Shown: in pieces, positions 24,501 to 36,800 of the stretch
Numbering within the stretch: position 1 is the first letter of the stretch
Layout: each line of letters starts with the position of its first letter
Assembly: GCF_009389715.1 (NCBI RefSeq)
Contig: NC_052401.1
Coordinates: 4,754,071-4,818,070 of the forward strand
From: Phoenix dactylifera
Taxonomy: Eukaryota > Streptophyta > Magnoliopsida > Arecales > Arecaceae
Direction of reading: 5' to 3'
Length of the DNA: 64,000 bases
Program-made: the position numbers and the translations under genes
Notes under the pieces: model-generated
What the model was told of the DNA's origin: nothing
What the model saw: only the letters and a program-made list of their open reading frames with translations
Database searches by the model: none

Positions 24501-27500
24501 TCAACCATAGCCTGGTTGATCTCTTTATATATATGTACATACATATGTACATATGTATATGTATGTGGGTATGTCTGTATAAATGTGTTTATGTCATATT
24601 TTCTCTGGTTTTTCTTTATGTCCTTGTGAGACCAAGTTATCTAAACCACTTCGTCAATGCCTGGCAAAAATTTGGCTATCTAATCTGCAGGAAAGGGTTG
24701 CAGATCCTTCAGCGAAACCATCAGCTAACTTGGCAGTTCGCCCTGTTGTTCCTCCATATGCTCCACCGATGCTTCCTGTGGATGAAGATGAAGTTACATA
24801 TAAAGGTTTTTATTCTTTTTTTAATTATATGTATATTTTTTAAAAATATGACATGCTTTTCTGTACTGCTTGTAGGCTTCTTGTTGGCACTATTCTGCAA
24901 AAGCCTTTATATTGTGCACTATTGTGGCACTAGTCAGGTTGTTATTGTCAGACTAGTTGCATGCTTTCATATTTGTTACCAGACTTTGTCAAGGTTCTAT
25001 CATTGGCTAAACTGTTGATGATGCTTCCTAACTTATTGACACTCTGTGGGATACGAATGTATTGGGACATTTTAGGAAAACCATTCCTGACTTGCTTCCT
25101 TCCTTGGACCAGTGCACAAAAGTCTCCCATATCAAAAAGGTTTGTCTGAATTAGAAAGAAGCAACATTGCTGTTTGAGTAGTTATACTTCAAAGAGAAAT
25201 ATCTATCTGTTGCTACCATGAGCTACCATTCTCAAATATCAACTCAATATCATATCTTCTTTGAGAAGCTCTGGCTAGGACTTTAGTTCGGAGCTTTAGC
25301 CATTTTTCCTTGTCTAAAGTAAGATACATGATACCAAAGTTAAATCTCTCTATACAACACTTCAGTCCCTGGGTTGGTATATTTTGCAATCTGTTTGCGG
25401 ATCTGTTTTGGATTGGATTGTTTGTAGACTTGGTATCCTAGTGCAAGTTATCCTTATTAATACACTAATAACGATTGTCACTAAGAACATTCTAGTGACG
25501 AGAAACTGCATTTTTGTTTTCCTTTAGATCCTGTTGCGCAGTTTATCATGAGGAGTATGAGTAAAAATATCATTCTTTTCTCACTGTTGCTAGGCTTTCA
25601 ATGTTGGCATTGCTTTTCTTCATTCTTGGTGCACCTTAGCACTTGTTTGGGACATGATACTGCCAATTTTTGTTGATTATTGTAATGGCTATTAGAAGGG
25701 TAAGAAAGTAATGCGTGCAAGAATATATTTCAATTTTTAAAACCCAAAGGACATTGAACATGACTATGCTCCAAATGCTTTTTATATTAGCCAAATTTTT
25801 GTTTGCATTCTCTTTCATGTGCTGCTTTCGGGTTCAAGCTAGTTGTGGGGTGTTAAACAAGACCAGTAAAAGCATCTTTCTTTTTTTTTTTTTTTTTGAT
25901 AATCAGTTCTAGAAGAATGAAAAATAATTATAGAAGCATATTTAAAGATGCTATGTAAGAATAAGCGATTTGTAACATGAAGATTCTAGGACACTACTGC
26001 ATCCTCTTTGTACTAGTCTCTATCCTGCCTTATTTGATTCTGTGGGAGTGCAGGTAAATTCTGTAGGCATTGACCTGCTCTCTCTGTCTCTTTGTGTCTG
26101 TGCGCGCGTGTATGCATGTGTGTTGTGGTGTGTTGGAGGGGGGGGCGTGGGGGCTGGGGGGTCAATGGCAGAGGTTTGCATATAGTAGGTGTGAAGGAAG
26201 TGTTTTTTTTAAAATAAGAACTAATGAAAATTTTTGCTAATTTGCAGTCAGATTTTTTAAGGTGATCTTTTGATATTTATTTTCTTATATCGAGTAACTG
26301 ATTATTTCAATTAACTTGTCTTTGCAGCAATTGGTGGTCCAACAGGACAGCTCCTTGAACATAATGCACAGGTCTTCAATCAAATTTCTGCAAACCTTAA
26401 CAGCTTTCAGGTATATATGCTGATCCGCAGCATGGATCATGGATGTACTGCTGCTTTAACATGCTACGAATTTTCTCTTCTCTTCTTTTCCTTTTTTCCC
26501 CTTTTACCTCTTCTTGCATCTCCTTCCATTTGCTTCATGATAATAGGTTGAGCTTGCTCAAACATTTTATCGAAAAAGAAAAAAAAGGACCGATTAGCAG
26601 CAATTAGCTGAACAAATGTTTATTTTCCAACTAGGTGCTTTCATACAACGCAAGGCTGGCATGCAGAATATGTTTGGTTTTGGAGTTGCTGGTGGTTTTA
26701 ATATCTTGATTCTCTTGCAGATACAGGAGAACATCCGTCTGTTTTGCCAGACACGGGACAATATTCTTACAATCTTGAAAGAGTATGTTCTCAAGTGCTT
26801 CATCTTTTTCTCATTTTTCAATTATGTGAAAGATCAATGCAGTTTCATTCATGTATGAAATTATGTGTTATTCAAAGCATTTTTTGTAGGTCTAGAAATA
26901 TGGTTGCTGTAACGCTGGCAATTTCATTGAATGGGATTGCGTTTTTAATGTTCTCTGTAGTTATTAGTATAAAATGTACTGGTGGTTGAATTTTTCTCCT
27001 ATGGTTCGAGATTCTCGATGGTAGAAGAATTCTATTGTTACACATCTACTCCTTATCTATACATGTTATCACACATAGACAAATCGTTTCTTAAAATTTG
27101 TCTGGAAGATATATATGTGCATAGATGCATACATGCACCTGATGCTTTTGTAAAATAAATGCATAAAATTTATTTAATGGCCCAGTAACTAAATCATCCT
27201 TTTAGGATTTGCAATTTATAATATCTATACTGCTGTCAGCTACCATTGCTTGTACTTGTTCTTTGTATTAGGTAGTATTCTTGTAATATCTTAAGAAAAA
27301 GGTTCCTTGATCAATAGTTTTTTTTCCTAAACCCTCTTATTTATGAGATTATTTATGCTACTTTTCATGGCAATGTTATATTTTTGTTGGCCATGCGTGA
27401 TGTGGTCAACTCTTCTGCTACAAAGGGTGCTGGGGATTTGGCAAAAAAGAAAAGGGTGCTGGGGAACAAGGAGTCTTTGTAGGCTGTACTTTGCGGTGAT

Positions 27501-27943
27501 GCCAGAGATGTATTGGATGTCGCGCAATTGTTTGATCCATCTATATCCTTTTATTAGGTTTTGTTCTTTTATTTGCACCTGACAAAAGGAAAAATAAATG
27601 GAAGTCTAGTTTTATTTCTGGAAGTTGGATGCCTACCCTGTGTGTCATAAACAATCAGCTCAAGGAAAATCTTCAGCAAAAGGGAGTCTTAACTTTTATT
27701 ACCTATTATGAAACACTTCACATAAATGGAACTTGGCAGATGTTTTTGCTATTTCTTTTGTCTTCTTTTTTCTCCATATGTAGTTTCTCTTAGTGTGTTT
27801 CATTAACCAATTTTTAAAACTTGTGGTGCAGCTCGAGTGATATGCCTGAGATAATGAAGCAGATGCCACCGCTTCCGGTGCAGATAAATGAGGAGTTGGC
27901 CAACTCTATCCTTCCGAGGACAACCATGCCTATGCAAGCATGA
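18571..27943 (+). CDS. DUF3755 nuclear protein with SANT/Myb-like region, seven exons, 261 aa
   Basis: Exons: 18571-18818, 21207-21306, 22052-22117, 24691-24805, 26328-26410, 26721-26782, 27832-27943. They join in frame to 786 nt and all introns are GT-AG. Residues 23-36 are fourteen glycines encoded by GGC4 GGA10. Residues 67-117 form a SANT-like stretch (MEWSAEEQAILEEGL ... VRDVALRCRWM). Residues 118-139 are very basic (KRRKE, RKSKDKK), a likely nuclear signal. Then come a Pro-rich linker and the DUF3755 core (GGPTGQLLEHNAQVFNQI ... RLFCQTRDNI), ending MPLPxQINEELANSI-like. The family is plant-specific, nuclear by inference, and of unknown biochemical role. The start is the first ATG after the leader. 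The exon set is consistent, but no transcript was seen. Confidence 0.86.
18639..18680 (+). repeat. Glycine-coding GGC/GGA microsatellite in exon 1
   Basis: Four GGC then ten GGA codons encode residues 23-36 of the DUF3755 protein. Trinucleotide tracts like this change length in frame, so allelic variation is likely. Confidence 0.9.
23254..24222. mobile_element. hAT-like non-autonomous TIR element, about 969 bp, in intron 3 of the DUF3755 gene
   Basis: The left end is CAAGGTTTTAAGACTTGGTT; the inverted right end is CATGATTTGAAGTTTCGACC, an imperfect TIR. The flanking octamers are gttgaatg (23246-23253) and gtttaatg (24223-24230), 7 of 8 alike. Both ends are rich in gaaac/gtttc words that can fold back, and the middle is AT-rich and non-coding. 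Confidence 0.65.
24241..24413. mobile_element. Stowaway-like MITE, 173 bp, flanked by TA
   Basis: The left end cctctaattgcctactgacc and the inverted right end cctctaaactgctgatagac match over about 40 bases, including a shared atcatgta block. TA dinucleotides sit at both edges (24239-24240 and 24414-24415), as in Tc1/mariner-type MITEs. It begins 18 bases after the neighbouring hAT-like element ends. Confidence 0.62.
24524..24590. repeat. AT/GTAC-rich alternating microsatellite
   Basis: This is a run of atatat, gtacatac and gtatatgtatg words in intron 3 of the DUF3755 gene, about 100 bp before exon 4. It is alternating purine-pyrimidine sequence with no coding role. Confidence 0.7.
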
Positions 27944-29139
27944 TATCCGATATGTGGGTAATCATTACCTGGTTCCACATCAGTTGCAGGAACAAATAAG
28001 CACACCAGCCTGATTTGGTCCTTTTTCATTTTTCCTAGTAGTAAATTATCAGCTTACCCCTTCCCTATGTTTATTCTGTCCCAGTTGATCATAATATATG
28101 TTCTTTGTACAAATCCTGTGCAGTATGAGGTATGTAACCTTAGTGTTGTTCGGGGCATATATGTTAGATGCTTTTGTAACAAATGTTCGTTGAACTGATT
28201 GATAGAAATAACTTTAATCTGTTTATAATTCCATCTGTTTATATCTTTTGTAACCCTATCCGTCAATGAATATGCATGAATGTGCATAATGCTATCAAAC
28301 TTCATCACAACCTTAGGTAGCTGTAAGCCATTCTGGATGACATCCTTAGTGTGTCATGACACATTTTTTATGAACCTGATAGATGCTGAAAATCCCTTTA
28401 ATTCATACCAGCTCATAAACAAATTAACTAAATTAAAACTTGAGAGGGGCTTAGAGATGACAATAAGTGTCGTGGAACTCTCAAAATGGATCTCTCAACT
28501 GGCAATCCAGAAAAAGAATATTAGAAACAGAACAAACCTCTTAAGAAAAGAAGGCATCAGTATCCATATAGCAACTGAAGTGATTGGAATTTTCTACTTA
28601 ATCTGTAATGCTTCAAAACATCTTATTTCAGACAACCCTCTGTTCCCCCGTAATGAAAATGGTTGAAGAAGCATTCACTTAAACAGAAAACAGATGTTTA
28701 AGGTGTCATAACTTCCGTATATCTATATATATAAAAAACTTTAGTACATACATAAATACATCATTTACTGCAAACTTTCATCACTCAATGCATCAAGCAA
28801 AACACAAAAATTACAATAGAAAAGTATGCAGGTGAATGCAAACATATCAGCAGTGAAGTCATTGGTTCCGGATGTTATGTCTGCAATCTTTTCTCTGGAC
28901 CACCTGATACAATTATCAGCCAGAAAATTGTTCCTCGGACACAACTAAGTTGGGAGATATTCCCCAGGTAAGTTTGTCTTTTGCCCTTCAATTCCAGCAT
29001 TGTGTACTTCTAATTCTCATACGAAAGTCGAGATTTGTTGTTTGTGACATGTTCAGCATAAGTTTGTCTTATTTCTAAGCCGTGAGAACATGCAAGAATT
29101 TCGAGCATTATCTATCCTGATTAAAATATGTTCACAGCA
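27944..29139. other. 3' flank of the DUF3755 gene and intergenic DNA
   Basis: The 3' UTR probably covers the first 300-350 bases. An open frame of 128 codons at 28280-28666 shows no family motif. I call no gene here. Confidence 0.5.
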
Positions 29140-29598
29140 TTAATAAATGCTGCCTAACTCTGTCCAACCCCACCCAGCGTCAACGGATACGTTGCAAGCT
29201 GACACAACTGGGATTGCTGCTAAACGGAGAGAACTTAAAATGGAACCATAACACCAAGTTTCTAAGGAAATCAACGTTAAGTCTGTTGAGGATTCACATG
29301 TAACAAAGAGCTGATCTGTGGTTTCTTCATAGCTGCCACACAGCGGGCAGTGAAGTGGAGCTTGCAAATTCCTCTTTATCAAGTTCTCTGCTGTGAGTAC
29401 TCGGTTGTACAAGAGAAAGTCCAAAACTTTTGTTTTTGTGAGAGGAAGCGGCCGGATGATCTTGGCAAAGTGGGATACTACTCCTCCATGTCTCAAAAGA
29501 GATATATCCGGTTTTATGGTCGCCAGAAGGAGCTCACGGAATGTCTTTTAGGGTCCGTGCTACGGGACATACACATGCTTTCAAAAGGATAGGGCACT
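29140..29598 (-). pseudogene. LINE-1 ORF2 C-terminal relic (reverse-transcriptase zinc-binding region)
   Basis: On the minus strand, 29496-29140 encodes KTKVLDFLLYNRVLTAENLI followed by HCPLCGSYEETTDQLFVTC. This is the Cys/His zinc-binding module that follows reverse transcriptase in plant LINEs (zf-RVT). It is a broken remnant without a start or the polymerase domain. A plus-strand LINE adjoins it at 29599 and may have inserted into it. Confidence 0.75.
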
Positions 29599-30598
29599 GA
29601 AAAATTGCTTGGTGGTGCTTGCCCACCGGAGGAGTACTAGCTTGACAAAGGGTTAGCATCCCCCCAGGTTGTTAGATTTGTCGGGAGATAGAGGAGTCCA
29701 TCTTTCATGTGATTTTCGGCTGTCAGCTGGCTGTCCAGATCTGGAAGTGCGCTTCGGCTTTTTTCTACCTGATACAGCGGCGGACATCAACAAAGGATTT
29801 TTTGATCTTTCTGAAGGATTCCTCTCGGAGGTTCGCCCTTGTGGAGAATGGGATTAGGGCGGCCTATCTGGCATATCAATGCTGGCTAGATAGGAATACC
29901 CGAGTTTTTGAGGACAGAAGAGCGCATCCGAGGCTGGTGGTGGACAAGGCACGTCTTCATGCGGCTGAGGTCCTTGGCGTCACTACGGCACCGTTCCTTA
30001 GGCTGGTTAGGGAAATCTGAGGCTCTCATTCAGCTTTTATAGCGTAGAGGACTATGCTCGTCTTCTGGGAGCCCCCAGCTCTTGGTTTTCTCAAGGTAAA
30101 CTTCGACTGCAGTGTTAGTGAGGGAGGGGGCGGTGGTGCCAAGTTTGTTATTAGAGATTAGGAGGTCAGATTTGTGGCGGCTGGGAGCCGATAGATCTTC
30201 GATCAATCTGTGGTCGGTGCCGAGGTCAAAGTCGCATGGGAGGGCGTCTCCTATGCCCAGACGAGTGCTGGGCATGGATCGTATTGTCCTAGAGGCGGAC
30301 TCAGCCACGGTGATCGAGTGGATCCAAGATTTGGATTGTGCGGCCGGCGGGATGCGGCTGATACACGACATTCGTAATCTTTTGGGAGTACGCCTTCCAT
30401 CGGGCTACTCATGTCTTCAGAAAAGCAAACAGTACGGCGGACTGGGTGACATTCTTTGCAGTTCATTACTCTGGGAATTTTATTTGGGCTAATCACGTCT
30501 CGGTCCCGTCTCCTATATATTTTCTCCTTCTTTTTGACTTTATGGGCTGCACCCACACATGTATGAGTCGCCGATATAACAAAAAAAAAGAAAAAAAA
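29599..30598 (+). mobile_element. 5'-truncated LINE-1 copy with poly(A) tail
   Basis: The plus-strand frames at 29669-30492 resemble the end of LINE ORF2: a zinc-binding-region remainder (FGCQLAVQIWKCA), the linker AYLAYQCWLDRNTRVFE, and an RNase H-like part with RIVLEADSATVIEWIQD. Frames are shifted relative to each other, so it is dead. It ends in an A-rich tail (30581-30598). The flanks gatagggcact (29588-29598) and gatggggcact (30599-30609) agree in 10 of 11 bases and look like the target duplication. That supports a single 1 kb truncated insertion. Confidence 0.8.
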
Positions 30599-30864
30599 GA
30601 TGGGGCACTTTTTTTGGCCGATTAGAAGACAAATAAGACTACTGACTGGGTTGCCTTTTTTACTGCGCAACATTCAGATGGGTCTTTTGGCAGAATCACG
30701 AGGCTGTTCTTTTTTTCCTTTATTATTTTTTTTCTAATTTTATTGACCGTACTCATCATTGTGAATGGTCGTTGCATCGAAAAAAAAATTTATCCGCGAT
30801 CCAGTGAACCTCGAAAAAGAAACGTGGCCTACTTTTTCCACCTACAAATGACAATTATTAGCCT

Positions 30865-31060
30865 AATTTTAGAGATCACATAACAACCAATATCACCCAT
30901 AATATTTTTCTTTATTATCGTGATCCTATATCAACCTATATTATTTTCTTTTGTTAGCATGATTTTGTTAGAGTGATTTTAGAGATCATATGACTATCAC
31001 CTATAATATTTTTTTTTTATTAACGTGATTGTATATCACCCTATATTATTTTTCTTATAT
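30865..31060. repeat. Diverged tandem repeat, unit about 110 bp
   Basis: The phrase tttagagatca recurs at about 30868 and 30980, each followed by similar cacctataatattttt and cgtgattgtatatc-like stretches. It is AT-rich and non-coding. Confidence 0.55.
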
Positions 31061-31532
31061 AGAGTCCGTATATGAGTATATATAATTCATAAGATGTACC
31101 GAATGGGATGAAACATAGAATTAAAACCAATTTTCTCTCTCTTTTTTTTGTTTTTCACTTCTTTTGTAAATAGTTTAACAACAATGAAGTTATCAAGCTG
31201 AAGCAAATTGAGACGTCCATTGTGGGAGTCGTTCAGCCCTCACCTCCAACTAACCACTCGGCAGTTCTGGTTTTGTTTTTTTTGTCAGCTAAATGTTGAA
31301 GGAATCATCAGACTTCATGTACGTTGGTCACCCGCCTGGGCAGAGCCATGGTGCAATGGAACGCTCTGCACTCCAAAATAATGAGTATCACTGTTTATCT
31401 TCCAATTGAGCTCTCTTGCCTATTGGAAAGAAATTCCAGATGTGATAGGCTTCTCTATATAGTCCCCTCCTTGCCCCCATTCAATGGAAACCTAGCACTT
31501 CAGTTTCTATAAAGTTTAACGGGACCTTCTTA

Positions 31533-31661
31533 ATGGCTATCCTTTCATGGAATGTACGAGGACTAGGGCTTCAAGCAAAGAAAAGCTTGGTGAGAGACAC
31601 CATAATCTCCTCAAAATGTCAAATAGTATGCATGCAAGAAACGAAGCTCCGTTTCGACTAA
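31533..31661 (+). pseudogene. LINE-1 ORF2 endonuclease N-terminal relic
   Basis: The 42-codon frame starts MAILSWNVRGLG and contains VCMQETKL, the first two conserved blocks of the plant L1 endonuclease (EEP family). It then meets a stop. It is the start of ORF2, cut short. It could be the 5' part of the same element whose 3' end is at 32640-33721, with the middle lost; both are on the plus strand. Confidence 0.75.
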
Positions 31662-31766
31662 ACGCATCACGGCTACCTGCGGTCGGATGTTGACTCTTGG
31701 CAAAACAAAATTGGCAAAGATTCTTTGGGAGACATTTCTTCTTTGAAGAGCAGAATACTCAGCAAT

Positions 31767-32204
31767 GACTCGTTTGATTCGCGTTTTTTTTTGTCCGAAT
31801 AATTTTTTTGAAAAAAAATAATGTTTGAAAAAATAGTTTTAGTATCTTTAGTTGACCTTATAAAAATGGTATATTTCAGAGTGACTCATGTTGGTGGGAC
31901 ATTTACTTTTTTAAAAAATTATGTAAAATATCTATTATATCCTTGATAGAAGAAAAGACTTGAATTTTGATGGCTCAAAAATAGTTTTTTTAAAAAAAAA
32001 TTAATTTCTAACCGGTGGAAAAATGGCTTTTTCATATCCTTCATGGATTTTTCTTTTCTATAGAATATGAAAATTTTATTCCCATGAGAATGCTACTTTT
32101 TATATCTTTTTTGAAAACTGAACCAAATAAAAAATTATTTTTTATTTTCTTTTTTTTTTGTTAACTACACTTTTTTCCTTCTTTTTCTGCAAACCAAATG
32201 AGTC
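31767..32204. mobile_element. Candidate MITE with GACTCGTTTG-type inverted ends
   Basis: The left end is gactcgtttgattcgcg; the inverted right end is gactcatttggtttgc. The interior is AT-rich with long A and T runs and no coding capacity. No clear target duplication was found. It sits between two LINE pieces. Confidence 0.45.
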
Positions 32205-32639
32205 CTAAGTATCTTACACAAAATTCATTAGGACTCCAGCAACTTAGAATGAGTGTTAACTAAAGTTGATTATGGACGCGGCTTGGGTACAAAAAAATGT
32301 TAAATTTTATATAGGCTCAGCAGAAGTTTAATTAAAAATAAATAGAATTTAAGCCCAGGTGCCCCACTCATATTCCTACTTATCTCTTAAAGCTGAAAAG
32401 GAATATGATGTGAAACACTAAAAAGAAAATAATTTTAATTTTTTCTCAAAAAGCTTGAAGTAGATAGGTTTCAGAAACTTTGGAAAGGAATAAGAACAAA
32501 TGCACCAATTAAGAGGATATTTCCCCTTCAAGAAAGCTGGAAGGACATATTTAGACCATCATTTCCACTATTTTTCTCTTCTCCAATCTTTGCTTCTCCA
32601 TCACAACACTTAGAGAAGACTGTCGTGAGATTTGCAGGT

Positions 32640-33721
32640 ACTGATGAGAGGGTAGACTACTCGATAGATCGATGGTGGGTGGATTTGGAGAATGCGTGAC
32701 ACCCTCGCGTAGCTTTGTTCATCTAGAGGTGCCGTGGGGCTATCTACCAATCCGAAGTATGGTGGTAAGGAGGGGCGTGAGGATTACTCCGATGTGTGAG
32801 AAGTGCCCCGACATGGAGGAGTCTACCAGTTATGTGCTTCTTGGTTGCCCTCGAGCAGTGCAAATTTTGGAGGAGGGCTTCATTTCCTATGCCGTGGTCC
32901 ATGGGGTCGGCTGAGGAGCTTCAACGCCATATGAGGGATTTCTTGAGGAGACCAAGTTCTATTGAGTGGGGCATCACTTGTGCTTACCTGGCCTATCGTA
33001 TCTGGCTGAACATGAATGCTCGTCTCTTTGAAGGTAGGAGAACATCTCTGAGTTTGTGGTGGATAAAGCTCTCCTTCAGGCTGCCGAAATCATCAATACT
33101 ACCATGACAACTTCATCCGGGATGGCTGGGACATATAAAACTCCCACTTCACTACTGCAGTGCCTAAATTTACTCTTGTCTCTTGGGAGCCCCCACCTCC
33201 AGCCATCTCAAAGTGAATTTCGACGACAGTGTGTCAGCAGATGGAGATAGATGAGGTATAGATTTTGTGATCAGAGATCATAACTCCATACTGATTGCCG
33301 CAGGAGGGTATCAAACCTATGACATGACAGCTATTAAAGCGGAGCTCAGGGCAACTTGGGGGCATCACCTTCGTGAGGCATATTCTAGGAACTGATAACA
33401 TCTTTTTGAAAGCGGACTCAGCGACGGTGGTCGAGTGGATTCGGGATGAGAAGTGGTGAGGTGATGGCCACCCACTACTAAATGATATCTAGAGGATAGC
33501 GAGATATTGTGGCTCATTCTAGATTGCTCATGTATATCGTGAGGCAAATATGATTGTAGATCCGATCATCTTCTTCACTGTTCATCATTAGAGAGAAATT
33601 TTTTAGATATATTTTGTAGCCGCTCCTCCATCCTGCTATCTTCTTTTTGTCTAACTATGTGGCTGTGCTCGCACCAGAGAGTAGTATAACCGCCGTTGTA
33701 CCAAGGAAAAAAAAAAAAAAA
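32640..33721 (+). mobile_element. LINE-1 3' part ending in poly(A), next to the ASCH gene
   Basis: Frames at 32672-33107 carry zinc-binding-module remains (CEKCPDMEESTSYVLLGCPR) and the same linker as the copy at 29599 (AYLAYRIWLNMNARLFEGRR). They are followed by an RNase H-like part with stops and a DSATVVEWI-type piece near 33420. The copy ends in 15 or so A at about 33707-33721. The ASCH start codon is at 33865, so only about 143 bp separate this LINE tail from coding sequence. Confidence 0.78.
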
Positions 33722-33864
33722 GCGCAAAAAACGTCCGGCACGACTCGCAAAGTCGCCTTTGCATCGCATGCCCTCTCCAACTTTGTTCTACTTTCCGGAG
33801 ACCGAAGCCTTATCCTTTAAACACCAGTCCTTCCATTCGATCAGGCGGTGGGATTAATCATCAA

Positions 33865-36800
33865 ATGGACGGGGAGCCGTCGCCGGCGGTAGCGACCGAG
33901 GTCTCGGGGCCTCCATCTCCAGGGGTATCGCCGGTCCGCCTCGCCGATGGCATGGAGGAGCTCGTCCGCTTCACCCTTGCCGCCGCCGGCGAAGGCCTGG
34001 ACGATTGTGATGTGCTGCTGTCCAGGGACTACTGCATCCACCTGCTCCAAGATGAGTCCAACCCCACGGATCCCCATCTCAACGGTAAATCCGCCGATCC
34101 CTCCCTCTCGGTTGCCACGTGGCGTGCATTCAACCCATTTTCTTTGGATAGTCTTCCCGTTTTCATGATTTAAGATGTTAAAATGGAAACATAGGATGAA
34201 TTTTATGTAACAAATACGAATTATTTTGCTGGATAGGAGCTGATACTTGTAATCTGACCTTAGATTGGGGCAATTTCTAGGCAGAAATTAGTCGACTCAA
34301 AGAAACCGTCGAGTTGAAGATGTTACAAGTTTTAATTCTTCATGTTGCTTGCCGTTTCCTTATTGTCTTTCTTTTCTTTTTCTTTCTTTTTAATTTTGCG
34401 GGCCAATATACACCCTTTTTTTTGGCCAATTTTCTGTTTTTATGTGAAGATCTTGGGAATGTCTGTGGAGGTGTTCCAGTATATCCTTTGTATAAACATT
34501 TGGCACGAGCAATAGAGCAATGCATAAATTCTGGAACTTTCCGGAGAACAACCAACTCTGTGGTATCTGTTCCTCTTGATGAGTCCTTGAAGATGAGAGA
34601 GAACGAATGGAGTAAGCTGATCTTGGATAAAGGATCCGAATTGTTAAAGGTAAGCAAACTTCCATATGCGTGCGCTTGTGTGTGCGCGCGCTTTTCTGTG
34701 CATGCTTGTTATTACAATGTCTCTTTCTCATTTTATGGCATTGCACTTGACAGATGTTTAAAGCTGTAGAGTTTGAGCTCCATGTTCAAGAACCATTCTT
34801 CTCACAGCTGAGAGGTAATCCTTTTATGATCTTACTGCTGGTGCATAGTTAGTTACAATAAAGACACTGCAGGAGCTCTTTTACTGATTAGGTTAAGGCA
34901 TCTTGCATTTTATGTACTTTCAAACACTTTTGCTTCTTGGTGTCATTTTACCATATAAAGTTTCAGTGTTTCATTATTCATATATGTATGACTGTTGGAT
35001 TATAAAGGTGATGATCAGATGCTTTGCTAGGTAAAGCTAATTGGCACTATATCAGTTTGTTTAGGTGGTATTTAGTTGCGATGCTATGCCATTGAAGCAT
35101 AGCAGCTCAGTGCATTAGATCCTGGTAGAATTCTGGTACAGTTGAGGAGTCAGGATATAAGATGACATGGACTTGATATAACAGTGCTTGATCATTATTT
35201 TATATCATCAAATGAATCCATGTACCAAATGCGACCATTTTGATTGCTATCTGCATGTGTTGATGTCAGAATATTTAACTCGATCTAAATGACTAATCAG
35301 ATGTTCTATCATGCTATCTTGTATAGTGCAACAGGGAATCCAAGTACCCACTCATTCATGTACGGGTGGCAATCTAAGTTTCGGCACAAAACTAATGTGA
35401 GAAGTCTGATTATAATTTGTTGTAATAGCTAAATATGGATGATATGTGTATACTATTTTTAACATAATAAACGTCTATATAGCGAAAATATAATTCTTTA
35501 CCTGTAAAAGTTATTTGGTCAATACCAATGTGTAGCTGTCATCAACAGAAACATGAGTCTGAAGAGGGAAGGCAACTTACTGGCTAATAGGGATTTGGTG
35601 GATGCGAAGAAATAAGTGAGTTACTATTCTAACCATGCAAGGCATTTGGCACTGCAGAGTACTTTTTATGTTGGTTTAACAAATTAATTGTGTTAATCTT
35701 GTATATTACTTTCCTTAATGTAGAGCTCATGGCAGCTTGAAGTAAGCCATCTATTAGGCAATCAATGAAAAGTTTGAGATGTTGCTGTAGAATTAATTAA
35801 TCTATACGTATCATAGAGCTTACTCCCATTATGCTGGGTGATCTCAGAGACAAATAGCATCTAGTCTTCTTTTTTAAGTGCCTGATATTTTCTTAGTGGG
35901 ATCTTGTTAGGGATTAGTAACATGCCCTTCCCGCTAAATAGCATAGTTGGCATTGATGATGGAAGCTATCGTTTTGTTCTTATGGATTCATGAGCCTAGT
36001 CATTCTCTTCTTACAACTAAATAGTGCGGATCCAGATGTCCTTTGCACATGCATGTGCAGTGAAATAATATGTATTTCTTCGTACTTGGTAGCAGACTGC
36101 GGTCGGAGTTTGCTTACAGTTTACTTGATAAGGGGCCAAATGTCATTGTAGGCATCAGCATATTTACTAGTAACTTGGACCTTAGAAACATGCTATTGCC
36201 ATGTTCATGTAGCCGATTTTAGCTTGATATCTTAGAGAACAGTTCTTGGTTCCCATTTAAACCTATGAACATTTTATTTCCTAAATGTCTAATCTTTTGG
36301 GTCATTCTAATATTAGCATGTGATTTCTTTCTTCTCTTTTCTTTTCTTTGGTCAATTTGGTTCAGTTAATCTTTATGCTGTTACGACCTTGACTTGAAGT
36401 GGGTTTGCTCTCGGAGTCTATACTAACCAAACTATATCTTCAGCTGGTCTGAAAACAGTTGAAGGGAGGTGTGCAACTGGTGATTATAATCGGTAAGATC
36501 AAAAACTGACTTCACTCTTATGTTGCTTGAATCAGTTTATATCCTTTTTTATCACTTGTATATAGTTTGATCAATTTAAACCCTCCAAGTAACCTATTTC
36601 AATCATAATTATAACCAGCAAAAGATTTTATATTGTACAAAACACCCATGCCATTCAGTGGCAAGATTATAAGTTAAAGAATTCACTTCAGGTTGTCCAA
36701 GATTTGTAAAAGGAGGCACAATAGAAAAAGCTCGGTTATTGCATGAACAGAGAAAACATTATTAAAGTGTGTGATCATGTACAAGAAAGGTCATAGGAGG

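Noticed and set aside
28280-28666. 128-codon plus-strand frame after the DUF3755 gene
   Set aside because: No family resemblance; the composition is like the flanking AT-rich DNA.
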